Below, piece by piece: positions 45,280 to 54,963 of a DNA stretch of 64,000 nucleotides. This DNA comes from Lysobacterales bacterium. GTDB lineage: Bacteria; Pseudomonadota; Gammaproteobacteria; Xanthomonadales; Xanthomonadaceae. Below the pieces are notes generated by a model. The model was given only the letters and a program-made list of their open reading frames with translations. It was not told the origin of the DNA and did no database searches. Where the stretch lies: assembly GCA_019510125.1 (NCBI GenBank), contig JAEKKX010000003.1, positions 1 through 64,000 on the forward strand, in the 5' to 3' direction. Position 1 is the stretch's first letter. Each line of letters starts with the position of its first letter. A program made the position numbers and the translations under genes.

Positions 45280-45894
45280 TCAGGCCAGGCCTTCGTCCTG
45301 CAGCACGCGCTGCACCGCCGGGTCGGCCTCGAAGGCGGCGACGAAGCGGGCGAGGTTGTCGAAGCCCGACAGGTCCACGCCGGTGGCGCGGGCCCAGCGC
45401 AGGACCACGTACAGATAGGGGTCGGCGATGCTGCGGCGGTTGTCGGCGAGCCAGTCGCGGCCGGCGAGGTGGGCGTCCACCCGCGCGTAGAGGTCGCGCA
45501 GCTTCGCGCGCGCGTCGGCCTTGCTCTTCTCGATCAGCGCCGCGTCCTCGAGATACGCGGTGCTGCCGAACAGCGGCTTGTAGGCCGGGTGGATGTCGGA
45601 ATTGCAGAACGCCAGCCAGCGCATCGCTTCGGCGCGGCCGCGCGCGCTGCCGTCGCCGCACAGGCCGGCTTCGGGCGCAGTGTCCGCGAGATAGGTGAGG
45701 ATCGCCGCGTTCTGGGTCAGCACCCAGTCGCCGTCGACCAGCGCCGGCACCGCGCCCGCGGGATTGATCGCGAGGAACTCGGGCGTCTTGCGCTCCTCGC
45801 GGCCGACGCGGACGGCCTCGTAGGGCCTGCCGATCCATTCCAGGACGATGTGGTCGGCCAGCGAACAGGCGCCGGGAGAGTAGTAGAGCTTCAT
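45280..45894 (-). CDS. Glutathione S-transferase, beta class
   Basis: 204 residues, close to bacterial beta-class GST. MKLYYSPGACSLADHIVLEWIG carries the CSLA site with the beta-class cysteine at residue 10. NPAGAVPALVDGDWVLTQNAAIL is the glutathione-binding region with the cis-proline, and the alpha-helical C-terminal domain ends at residue 204. It conjugates glutathione to electrophiles or acts in redox defence; the substrate is unknown. It is a single gene between hairpins. Confidence 0.93.
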   Translation of the reverse strand: MKLYYSPGACSLADHIVLEWIGRPYEAVRVGREERKTPEFLAINPAGAVPALVDGDWVLTQNAAILTYLADTAPEAGLCGDGSARGRAEAMRWLAFCNSDIHPAYKPLFGSTAYLEDAALIEKSKADARAKLRDLYARVDAHLAGRDWLADNRRSIADPYLYVVLRWARATGVDLSGFDNLARFVAAFEADPAVQRVLQDEGLA

Positions 45895-45989
45895 GCGCGA
45901 CTCCGGATGAGGTGGCGGACAGCATGGGGACGCCCTCGCAGCGGCTCAACCGCCGCCCCCGCAACGCAGTGTCGTCGCAGCGGGCGAGC

Positions 45990-46021
45990 CCGCAAACGAC
46001 AGGCCGCCCGGAGGCGGCCTG
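45990..46021 (-). terminator. Terminator of the SleB-like gene with a CGTTTGCGG tail
   Basis: A 9-bp stem (46000-46008 with 46013-46021) has a TCCG loop on the minus strand; TCGTTTGCGG follows (45990-45999). It serves the SleB-like gene that ends at 46052. Confidence 0.75.
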
Positions 46022-46051
46022 CGGATGCCCTGCCGTGGCGCCCGGTCGCGA

Positions 46052-46525
46052 TCAGCCGCGGCCGGCCCTGGGCTTCTGCGGCTTCAGCGACTGCACCTTG
46101 AAGAAGCTGTGGTCGCCGATCGTCGCCACCTGGTAGGCGTTGCGCCAGCTCGGCTGGGCGATGCTCAGGGCGGCGAAGTGGCTGGCGCCCGGGACGATCT
46201 CCTTGCGCTCGCCGGGCGGCAGCGCCCAGTTGCGCTCCGACTCCAGGGCGATGGTGACCGCCCGCGACCAGGCTTCGGCATTGCCCAGCTCGGTCCGCGG
46301 CGACACCAGCCCGGGGGCGAACTGCTTGCGTGCGGTGACGACTTCGCACATCGAGTCGCCCCAGAGGCCGCTGTCCTCGCGACGGAGGGCGACTTCGGCG
46401 ACGGCCTGCTGGCCCCGGACCGGCTGGTCGCGGGCCTCGAGGTACAGGGTGGTGCTCAGACACAGGGAGTCGGCGGCCTGTGGGGGCAATACCGACGCGA
46501 TCCAGAGGATCCATGCGAGCTTCAT
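46052..46525 (-). CDS. Cell wall hydrolase of the SleB family
   Basis: 157 residues with a hydrophobic N-terminus (MKLAWILWIASVLPPQAADS) that acts as a signal or anchor. SLCLSTTLYLEARDQPVRGQQAVAEVALRRED contains the catalytic glutamate (E30) of the Hydrolase_2/SleB family, which cleaves the glycan strands of peptidoglycan. APGASHF-like and SFFKV segments complete the small domain. It is alone, with GGAG before the start at 46525. Its role in growth or remodelling is inferred from the family. Confidence 0.82.
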   Translation of the reverse strand: MKLAWILWIASVLPPQAADSLCLSTTLYLEARDQPVRGQQAVAEVALRREDSGLWGDSMCEVVTARKQFAPGLVSPRTELGNAEAWSRAVTIALESERNWALPPGERKEIVPGASHFAALSIAQPSWRNAYQVATIGDHSFFKVQSLKPQKPRAGRG

Positions 46526-47013
46526 GTTGACTCCTTGCTCCGTTGCTTCGGGCCGAGGCTCGGCGCTGTCAGGCAGCGTGCTGCGAAACAGGACCGTTCG
46601 ACGGGACGACATGGCGTACTGGGGAGGGCTGCGTGCTCTATGGCCGCTTGTAGCCCAAACGTGGACCGCATCGGGGTGGCACCCGCCTTGGGGGTGCGAC
46701 ATCGCCGGGCGATCGCGCGCTGGTCCCGCATCCGGTGGCGGGAAAGCGGGCGTAGGGTAGTGTCCGAAACGTAACGCCCGCTGAATGCAAATTCAGAAGC
46801 GCCTGATTCGATTGGAGTTTTTGTTCAAAAGGTCGCGTAAGCCCCTGTCGCGGCAGGGGCCGGAGGCCGTGCGAAGGCGTGCCAGCGGGAATGTGACGCC
46901 GGTCCGCCCGACCCCGTCGGCGCGGGAGGCGGGGGCCGGAATGCGCGCGTTTCGGCCCGGGTGCGGCCGCTTCGTTCAGGATGGGCGCGCCGGGAAAGAC
47001 GCGCCGGAAACGA
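46526..47013. other. 488-base region without a supported gene
   Basis: It lies between the start of the SleB-like gene and the end of fadH, both minus-strand. CTGAAT/ATTCAG with a GCAA loop (46781-46796), a 7-bp GCCCCTG/CAGGGGC stem (46841-46860) and a weak GGCGCG/CGCGCC stem next to the fadH stop (46984-47005) are visible. Around 46780-46840 the DNA is less GC-rich than its surroundings and has a T5 run. A small RNA or the fadH terminator is possible; I cannot decide. Confidence 0.35.
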
Positions 47014-49170
<2,157 letters not shown>

Positions 49171-49240
49171 TCAAGTAGTCGCGCAGCCGCGATGCGGGCG
49201 TCCGCCACGGACGGCCGGAGGCGGGGATGGGCGCGGGAAC

Positions 49241-49284
49241 GGGTGGGGGAAGGGGTGGGGGAAGGGGTGGGGGAAGGGGGCGGG
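49241..49284 (+). repeat. G-rich 12-bp tandem repeat
   Basis: GGGTGGGGGAAG is repeated three times exactly (49241-49276) and trails into GGGGCGGG. Every unit has two G runs of at least three, so the plus strand could fold into a G-quadruplex. It lies in the 465-base divergent region between fadH and ompA. The same 12-mer occurs beside REP-like copy D at 40449. Confidence 0.8.
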
Positions 49285-49566
49285 CAATCGGCGGGCGAGG
49301 GGCGGGCCGGCTTTTGCACGGTGCCGGGGTGTTCCGCATGAATGAATCGGTTCAGCTTGGACCGCCGATCATAGCCATCAGGGTGGGACAATGATCCGGA
49401 TTCGGGGGTTCCCCGGGAACCTGAACTGTGCTTGGATTCCCCAAACTGTTATGCTAGTGTTAACAACTGCGACGCGGCCGAACGATGAAGCGGAAGGCCC
49501 CCGTGTGCCGTCCCGTCACCGATCTACCGAAGTTACCTGTCAATTCCTCCAAGGAGCATTGAGTCA
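49277..49566. promoter_or_regulatory. Upstream region of ompA
   Basis: No gene is seen. An AT-richer part (49425-49470) contains TATGCT (49450-49455), TAGTGT (49455-49460) and GTTAAC, any of which may mark the ompA promoter; TTGGAT at 49432 is 17 bases before TAGTGT. The ribosome-binding AAGGAG lies at 49551-49556. Confidence 0.4.
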
Positions 49567-50682
49567 ATGAACAAGAAACTCCTCTGTGCCGCACTGCTGA
49601 GTGGGCTGGCTGTGGCCCAGGCCGCCTCCGCGCAGGATTTCGATAACCGCTGGTACCTGACCACTTCCGCTGGCTTCAACCACCAGGACAGTGATCGTGG
49701 CACCCACAACGCCCCGTTCGGTACGATCGGCTTCGGCAAGTTCATCAGCGACAAATGGTCGCTCGATGGCGAGTTCAACTACCAGAACCCGCGCTTCGTC
49801 CAGAACACGCTGCCGCAGCGTCCGCTGGTCAGCAAGAACAACCTGAACTGGAGCCAGTACGGCGTGTCGGTCGACCTGCGTCGCCACTTCATCGCCGAAG
49901 GCCGCAACTGGAACCCGTACCTGCTGGCCGGCCTCGGCTACCAGCGTTCGGAAGAAGAGTTCGACGCCTTCCCGAACCCGAACTCCCCGGGACAGCGCAC
50001 CGACGGCAATCTCGCCGCGAAGGTCGGTGGCGGTCTGCAGGGTGACCTGGGCCGCGTCGGCGTCCGCGCCGAACTCGCCTACCGCGCCGATTTCGACGAC
50101 AGCAGCGTGAACGCCGCCGGCGAAGACTGGTTCGGCGACGTGCTCGCCTCGGTCGGCTTCATCATCCCGCTGGGCCCGGAACCGGCCGCCCCGGTCGTCG
50201 AAGCCCCGACCCCGCCGCCGGCCCCGAACTGCGCCGACAAGGACAGCGACGGCGACGGCGTCAACGACTGCAACGACCAGTGCCCGAACTCGGTCGCCGG
50301 TGAGACCATCGGTCCCGACGGCTGCAAGGTCAAGATCTCGATCGACCTGAAGGGCGTGAACTTCAACTTCGACAAGGCCACCCTGCGTCCGGACGCCGTC
50401 GCGATCCTGAACGAGGCCGTCGAAATCCTGAAGCGCTACCCCGACATCCGCGTCGAAGTGGCCGGCCACACCGACCTCTGCGGCAACGATGCGTACAACC
50501 AGGCCCTGTCGCAGCGTCGCGCCCAGGCCGTGTACGACTACCTGACCAGCAACGGCATCGACGCCGGTCGCCTGGCGGGCCCGAACGGCTACGGCGAGAG
50601 CCGTCCGCTGGTCCAGACTCCGCAGACCCTGCCGGAGTGCAAGAACGAGACCAACCGCCGCACCGAGCTCAACGTCCAGTAA
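49567..50682 (+). CDS. OmpA family outer membrane protein
   Basis: 371 residues. A signal peptide ends at AASAQ (about residue 23). Residues 24-205 form the outer-membrane barrel with alternating aromatic strands. A proline linker (PTPPPAPN) and a calcium-binding thrombospondin-3-type repeat (DKDSDGDGVNDCNDQCPN) follow. The C-terminal OmpA domain binds peptidoglycan (FNFDKATLRPDAV, then VEVAGHTDLCGNDAYNQALSQRRAQAV). It ties the outer membrane to the wall and ends in a strong terminator. Confidence 0.94.
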   Translation: MNKKLLCAALLSGLAVAQAASAQDFDNRWYLTTSAGFNHQDSDRGTHNAPFGTIGFGKFISDKWSLDGEFNYQNPRFVQNTLPQRPLVSKNNLNWSQYGVSVDLRRHFIAEGRNWNPYLLAGLGYQRSEEEFDAFPNPNSPGQRTDGNLAAKVGGGLQGDLGRVGVRAELAYRADFDDSSVNAAGEDWFGDVLASVGFIIPLGPEPAAPVVEAPTPPPAPNCADKDSDGDGVNDCNDQCPNSVAGETIGPDGCKVKISIDLKGVNFNFDKATLRPDAVAILNEAVEILKRYPDIRVEVAGHTDLCGNDAYNQALSQRRAQAVYDYLTSNGIDAGRLAGPNGYGESRPLVQTPQTLPECKNETNRRTELNVQ

Positions 50683-50706
50683 TTCCGGACGCACGCTCCG
50701 CAATCC

Positions 50707-50742
50707 CCGAAGCCCGGCCTCGTGCCGGGCTTCGGCATTTCC
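50707..50742 (+). terminator. Terminator after the OmpA gene
   Basis: A perfect 12-bp stem pairs 50707-50718 with 50724-50735 around CTCGT, followed by CATTTCC. It ends the OmpA transcript. Confidence 0.85.
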
Positions 50743-50933
50743 GGGCCCATGGTTCCCGAAGCCGTCGCTGCGGGGAGCGTCGCTGCGGAAGCGCGGGCCG
50801 CGGTTTCCCGCACCCGCACCGGCTTCGCGTTTCCGGCGGCCGGTCACGCTCTGCACGCCGCGCGCCGGCGCCGGGTTGTCCGCGACCTGTGCGCCGACCT
50901 ACACTCGCCGGATCGATCCACGGGAGAGTCCCC

Positions 50934-51452
50934 ATGCGTTTCCCTGCGGCTTCGCGCGCGCTGCGCGCGATCCCGGCCCGCGGCCTGTTCGGCCTGTCGG
51001 TCCTGTGCTGTCTCTCCTTCACTGCGCAGGCTTCGGTCGATTGCGCCACCCTCAAACCGCAGGGGCCCGTCGCCTCGGGCAACGTGCTGCAGGACCTGCC
51101 GCTGGCCAGCGAACTGGCCGCGCCCGACGCCCAGATCGGCAGCGGCGTGGGTTTCGCCGAGCTGTTCGCCGAGGGCACGACGGTGGAGCTGGCGCTCGCC
51201 CGGGCCAAGCACAGCGAGTGCCTGGCGACGGCGGTGGCGACCAAGCCGCTGTCGGGCGCCTACCAGCCGGCGTCGAACGACCCGCAGGCCTGGCGCTTCA
51301 ACATGACCCAGAACGGCAAGCGGATGACCGCGGACGAGTTCGACGCCTGGATGAAGGCCCGCGGCGTGCGTGTCGTGCAGGGGCCGAAGCCGGCCACGCC
51401 GCCGCCGCCCCCGCCGCCGCCGCCGGAACCCCCGAAGAAGAAGCGGCGCTGA
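50934..51452 (+). CDS. Exported protein with the FDAWMKARG motif and proline-rich tail
   Basis: 172 residues. A signal peptide (residues 1-34) precedes a small mature protein. Residues 121-150 contain the motif MTQxG and MTADEFDAWMKARG, and the C-terminus is a run of about ten prolines plus KKKRR. A second gene at 52861 repeats the motif with 21 of 30 positions identical. I know no domain name for it. The mature part has two cysteines (37 and 96). Its location between OmpA and a DUF3592 gene gives no function. GGGAGAG precedes the start at 50934. Confidence 0.7.
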   Translation: MRFPAASRALRAIPARGLFGLSVLCCLSFTAQASVDCATLKPQGPVASGNVLQDLPLASELAAPDAQIGSGVGFAELFAEGTTVELALARAKHSECLATAVATKPLSGAYQPASNDPQAWRFNMTQNGKRMTADEFDAWMKARGVRVVQGPKPATPPPPPPPPPEPPKKKRR

Positions 51453-51519
51453 CCGGGTCGTCCGGTTCCACGCGCGGGGCGGGTGCGTCGTGGTGTCGGT
51501 GAGGACAGGGGGACGAGTC

Positions 51520-52008
51520 GTGCTCTACGCGTTCTTCGCGCTGTTCCTCGCCGTCGGCCTGGCGATCCTCGGCTACGGCGTGCGGTCGCTGCTGAAATCG
51601 CGGCAGGTCGAGCAGTGGCCGACCACCTGGGGCACGCTCGAGCGTCGCGAACTGGTCGAGAGCAGCGACTCCGACGGCTCGACCTGGCGGGTCGAGGTCC
51701 TTTACCGCTACCGCGTCGCCGGCGTCGAACACGTGTCCGATCGGCTCGCCTACGGCTACGCCGGCAGCAGCGCGCGAAGCATGCACCAGGCGATCCTCGA
51801 CAAACTCCTGCGCGGCGACACGGTGCTGGTGCGCTACGACCGCGACGCTCCGGGCGAGGCCGCGCTGGTCTACGGCCTGCACCAGTCGACGATTGTCCTG
51901 CTCGTGTTCGGTGGCGTGTGGACGATGTTCACGCTCGGGCTGTTCTCGCTGTTCTTCCTGTCCAGCCGTCCGGATACGGCGCTGCTGGAACGCCTGATCG
52001 TCCAATGA
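51520..52008 (+). CDS. DUF3592-type membrane protein
   Basis: 162 residues with an N-terminal (about 3-22) and a C-terminal (about 131-152) membrane segment and a beta-rich middle (WPTTWGTLERRELVE, YRYRVAGVEHVSDRLAYG, VRYDRDAPGEAALVYG). This is the DUF3592 layout of unknown function. I choose GTG at 51520 after AGGGGGA; GTG at 51493 is an alternative. Its stop overlaps the rluE-like start (ATGA at 52005). Confidence 0.75.
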   Translation: MLYAFFALFLAVGLAILGYGVRSLLKSRQVEQWPTTWGTLERRELVESSDSDGSTWRVEVLYRYRVAGVEHVSDRLAYGYAGSSARSMHQAILDKLLRGDTVLVRYDRDAPGEAALVYGLHQSTIVLLVFGGVWTMFTLGLFSLFFLSSRPDTALLERLIVQ

Positions 52009-52757
52009 CCGGATCGCGCGGGGAGGGGCCGCCCCGGTACGGCCTGGCGCGCGTGCTGTCCAAGCGCGGCCTGTGTTCGCGCACGCAGGCCGCGCAGTGG
52101 GTGCGCGAGGGGCGCGTGCGCGTGGGCGGGCGCGTGGTCCGCGATCCGGAGTCGCCGACCGCCCTGGATCGCGACGACATCCGCGTCGACGGTCTCGCCA
52201 ACGCCGACGCCGCGCCGGTGTACCTGATGCTCAACAAGCCGCGCGGGCTGGTCACCACCGCACGCGACGAACGCGGCCGCGACACGGTCTATCGCTGCTT
52301 CGAGAGTGCGATCCTCGACGGCGGCCCGCTGCCGTGGATCGCGCCCGTCGGGCGGCTGGACCGGGCCAGCGAGGGACTGCTGCTGTTCTCCAACGACCCG
52401 ACGTGGGCCGCGCGCATCACCGATCCCGACAGCGGCCCGCCGAAGACCTACCGCGTGCAGATCGATCGGCTCCCGGACGAGGCGCTGCTCGCCGCGCTGC
52501 GCGCCGGCGTCGTCGACGCCGGCGAGCGGCTGTCGGCGGTCTCGGCGAGCGTGGTCCGCAGCGGCCAGCGCAACGCCTGGCTCGAACTGGTGCTCGACGA
52601 GGGCCGCAACCGGCACATCCGGCGGCTGCTGGCGGCGTTCGACATCGCCACCCTGCGCCTGATCCGCGTGGCGATCGGCGATCTGGCGCTGGGCGACCTG
52701 CCCAAGGGCGCGTGGCGCGCGCTGGGCGAGGACGATCTGCGCCGACTCGGCGCCTGA
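52005..52757 (+). CDS. RsuA/RluB/RluE/RluF-family pseudouridine synthase
   Basis: 250 residues. An S4 RNA-binding domain (YGLARVLSKRGLCSRTQAAQWVREGRVRVGGRVV) is followed by the catalytic domain: LMLNKPRGLVTTARDERGRDTVY, then PVGRLDRASEGLLLFSNDP with the catalytic aspartate in GRLD, and LVLDEGRNRHIRRLLAAF. It modifies uridine in rRNA; which site cannot be told from sequence alone, though the S4-domain, long form favours RluB/F-like members. The start overlaps the DUF3592 stop as ATGA, so the two are coupled. Confidence 0.9.
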   Translation: MTGSRGEGPPRYGLARVLSKRGLCSRTQAAQWVREGRVRVGGRVVRDPESPTALDRDDIRVDGLANADAAPVYLMLNKPRGLVTTARDERGRDTVYRCFESAILDGGPLPWIAPVGRLDRASEGLLLFSNDPTWAARITDPDSGPPKTYRVQIDRLPDEALLAALRAGVVDAGERLSAVSASVVRSGQRNAWLELVLDEGRNRHIRRLLAAFDIATLRLIRVAIGDLALGDLPKGAWRALGEDDLRRLGA

Positions 52758-52860
52758 TGTCGCGAACCGTGCGCCCGGTCACCGGCGCATTCATGCACTG
52801 CGCGCGCGCAGTCCCTAGACTCCCCGCGGGGGATCCGGGCCGTACTCGAAGGGTCCATCC

Positions 52861-53205
52861 ATGCGCATCGTCATCTCCGCGGCCGTGTTCGCCGCCGTTC
52901 TGCTGTCCGGCTGTGCCGGACACGCCACGCCCGCCGCCGTGAAGGCCGCGCCGCCGCCGCCGGTATCGACCAAGGGCGGCAACCGTTTCGAGATGACCCA
53001 GCACGGGCGGCAGATGACCGCCGACGATTTCGACGCCTGGATGAAGGCGCGCGGCATCCGCATCGCGAAGGGGGCGCAGGCCGCCGGCAGGCCACCGGCC
53101 GGGCGCAGCCCGAAGCCGGCCGCGAAACCGGTGCGCGCGACGGCAGCGAAGGCGGACGCGAAGGCCGATCAGGCACGCGGCGCGGCCGCACCGAAACGCC
53201 GCTGA
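52861..53205 (+). CDS. Small lipoprotein with the FDAWMKARG motif
   Basis: 114 residues. The lipobox LLSGC places the lipidated cysteine at position 18. Residues 42-71 repeat the motif of the gene at 50934 (MTQHG and MTADDFDAWMKARG). The tail (residues 72-114) is Ala/Lys/Arg/Pro-rich and ends in PKRR, as the other ends in KKKRR. It lies 103 bases after the pseudouridine synthase gene and converges with an HNH gene. Function unknown; the pair defines a candidate small envelope family. Confidence 0.72.
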   Translation: MRIVISAAVFAAVLLSGCAGHATPAAVKAAPPPPVSTKGGNRFEMTQHGRQMTADDFDAWMKARGIRIAKGAQAAGRPPAGRSPKPAAKPVRATAAKADAKADQARGAAAPKRR

Positions 53206-53210
53206 GCGCG

Positions 53211-53597
53211 TCAGTCGGCGGCGGGCGCGCGCCAGCGTGCGAGCCGGCGCTCCAGCAATTGCGACACGACTTCCAGCGCGCGTGCATCGCTCGGACCGCG
53301 CGCGTCGTGGGACATGCCCTTGCCGTGGTTGCAGCCGGCGCAGGCGAGGGCGAGGTTGCGCGCGTCGTCGGCGTCGTCGCCGACCTGCGCGGTCAGCGCC
53401 GCGGCGGCACGCTTGCCGAACCAGGCCTGCGGCACCACGTGCTCCAGGGTCGCGCGCCCCAGCGCTTCGCCGTCGGCCCGCACCTGCAGCCGGCGCCGGC
53501 AGTGCAGGCAGCGCGTCTCCCACGCCCCGTCGCGCAGGGTGGCCGCGCCGTCGGTCGACAGCGCGCGCAGGAACAGCCGGCGCAGGGCGGGGCGCAC
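53211..53597 (-). CDS. HNH endonuclease domain protein
   Basis: 128 residues with the zinc-ribbon HNH fold. C30 and C33 (CLHC) and C86 and C89 (CAGC) form the zinc knuckles; EHVVPQ (H53) is the first catalytic block and N90-H91 in CNHGKG the second. It starts with GTG at 53597, 11 bases downstream of the kbl stop, so it may be co-transcribed with kbl. Such genes are often orphan nucleases. The target is unknown. Confidence 0.78.
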   Translation of the reverse strand: MRPALRRLFLRALSTDGAATLRDGAWETRCLHCRRRLQVRADGEALGRATLEHVVPQAWFGKRAAAALTAQVGDDADDARNLALACAGCNHGKGMSHDARGPSDARALEVVSQLLERRLARWRAPAAD

Positions 53598-53607
53598 GTG
53601 GCCGGGG

Positions 53608-54810
53608 TCAGGCCTCGATCACGCCCAGTTCGCGACCGATGCGGACGAACGCGTCGATCGCGCGGTCGAGGTGTTCGCGGGTGTGCGCCGCGCTCATCTG
53701 GGTGCGGATCCGCGCCTGGCCCTGCGGCACCACCGGGAAGAAGAAGCCGATGGCGTAGATGCCTTCCTCCAGCAGGCGTTCGGCGAAGCGCTGCGCCAGC
53801 GGCGCGTCGTACAGCATCACCGGACTGATCGGATGCACGCCGGGTTTGATGTCGAAGCCGGCGGCGGTCATCTTCTCGCGGAAATGGCGGGTGTTCGCGG
53901 CCAGGCGCTCGCGCAGGTCGCCGGCGGCGGCGAGCATCTCGAACGCCTTGATGCCGGCGGCGACGACGTGCGGCGGCAGCGAATTGGAGAACAGGTACGG
54001 CCGCGAGCGCTGGCGCAGCATCTCGATCACTTCCCTGCGCGCTGTGGTGAAACCGCCGAGCGCGCCGCCCATCGCCTTGCCGAGGGTGCCGGTGAAGATG
54101 TCGATGCGATCCATCACGCCCTTCACTTCGGCGGAACCGCGGCCGGTCGCGCCGAGGAAGCCGGTGGCGTGGCATTCGTCGATATGGACCAGCGCGCCGT
54201 ACTTCGCCGCGAGCGCGGTGATCTCGTCCAGCGGCGCGATGAAGCCGTCCATCGAGAACACGCCGTCGGAGGTGATCAGGATCGTGCGCGCGCCGTCGGC
54301 CCTGGCCTGCTGCAACTGCTTCTCCAGGTCGGCCATGTCGCAGTTGGCGTAGCGGTAGCGCTTCGCCTTGCACAGGCGCACGCCGTCGATGATCGAGGCG
54401 TGGTTGAGCGCGTCGGAGATGACCGCGTCGCGTTCGTCCAGCAGCGGCTCGAACAGGCCGCCGTTGGCGTCGAAGCAGGCGGCGTAGAGGATGGTGTCCT
54501 CGGTGCCGAAGAAATCGGCGATGGTCCGCTCGAGCTGTTTGTGCAGGTCCTGGGTGCCGCAGATGAAGCGCACCGAGGCCATGCCGAAGCCGTGGCTGTC
54601 CAGCGCATCCTTAGCCGCGGCGATGATGTCCGGATGGTCGGCCAGGCCGAGGTAGTTGTTGGCGCAGAAGTTCAGCACCCGGCGGCCGTCGGCGAGCGCG
54701 ATCTCGGCCGACTGCGGGCTGGTGATGATGCGTTCGGCCTTGAACAGGCCCTGGTCGCGGATCCGGTCGAGTTCGTCGGCGTAGCGGGCGGTGGGGCGTT
54801 GATCGGTCAT
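53608..54810 (-). CDS. kbl: Glycine C-acetyltransferase (2-amino-3-ketobutyrate CoA ligase)
   Basis: 400-residue PLP enzyme of the alpha-oxoamine synthase family. [34 protein letters not shown], the cofactor-binding [15 protein letters not shown], and the PLP lysine in [15 protein letters not shown] are diagnostic of Kbl. It forms glycine and acetyl-CoA from 2-amino-3-oxobutyrate in threonine breakdown. The partner tdh is not in the window. Length and start ([27 protein letters not shown]) match the family. Confidence 0.94.
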   Translation of the reverse strand: MTDQRPTARYADELDRIRDQGLFKAERIITSPQSAEIALADGRRVLNFCANNYLGLADHPDIIAAAKDALDSHGFGMASVRFICGTQDLHKQLERTIADFFGTEDTILYAACFDANGGLFEPLLDERDAVISDALNHASIIDGVRLCKAKRYRYANCDMADLEKQLQQARADGARTILITSDGVFSMDGFIAPLDEITALAAKYGALVHIDECHATGFLGATGRGSAEVKGVMDRIDIFTGTLGKAMGGALGGFTTARREVIEMLRQRSRPYLFSNSLPPHVVAAGIKAFEMLAAAGDLRERLAANTRHFREKMTAAGFDIKPGVHPISPVMLYDAPLAQRFAERLLEEGIYAIGFFFPVVPQGQARIRTQMSAAHTREHLDRAIDAFVRIGRELGVIEA

Positions 54811-54890
54811 GGCGGCGCGCGGCGGGCGGACCCGCGGTTGGACGTGGCCCGCTAGTGTACGCGGCGCCCGGCGACGGGGCCGTGCGCCGG

Positions 54891-54963
54891 CGTATTCCGT
54901 GCCTCAGTCCGTGCGCCTCAGTCCGCGCACCTCAGCTCCCGCGCCTCAGCTCCCGCACTTCAG
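54891..54963. repeat. 14-bp tandem repeat between kbl and chpA
   Basis: CAG recurs at 54905, 54919, 54933, 54947 and 54961, exactly 14 bases apart. The units are variants of CAGTCCGTGCGCCT and CAGCTCCCGCGCCT. The last unit runs into the chpA stop codon (54960-54962). It occupies most of the 149-base gap before kbl. Confidence 0.8.

Noticed and set aside
49241-49284. The 12-bp repeat as a CRISPR array
   Set aside because: The units are too short and adjoin directly without spacers; no cas genes are present.
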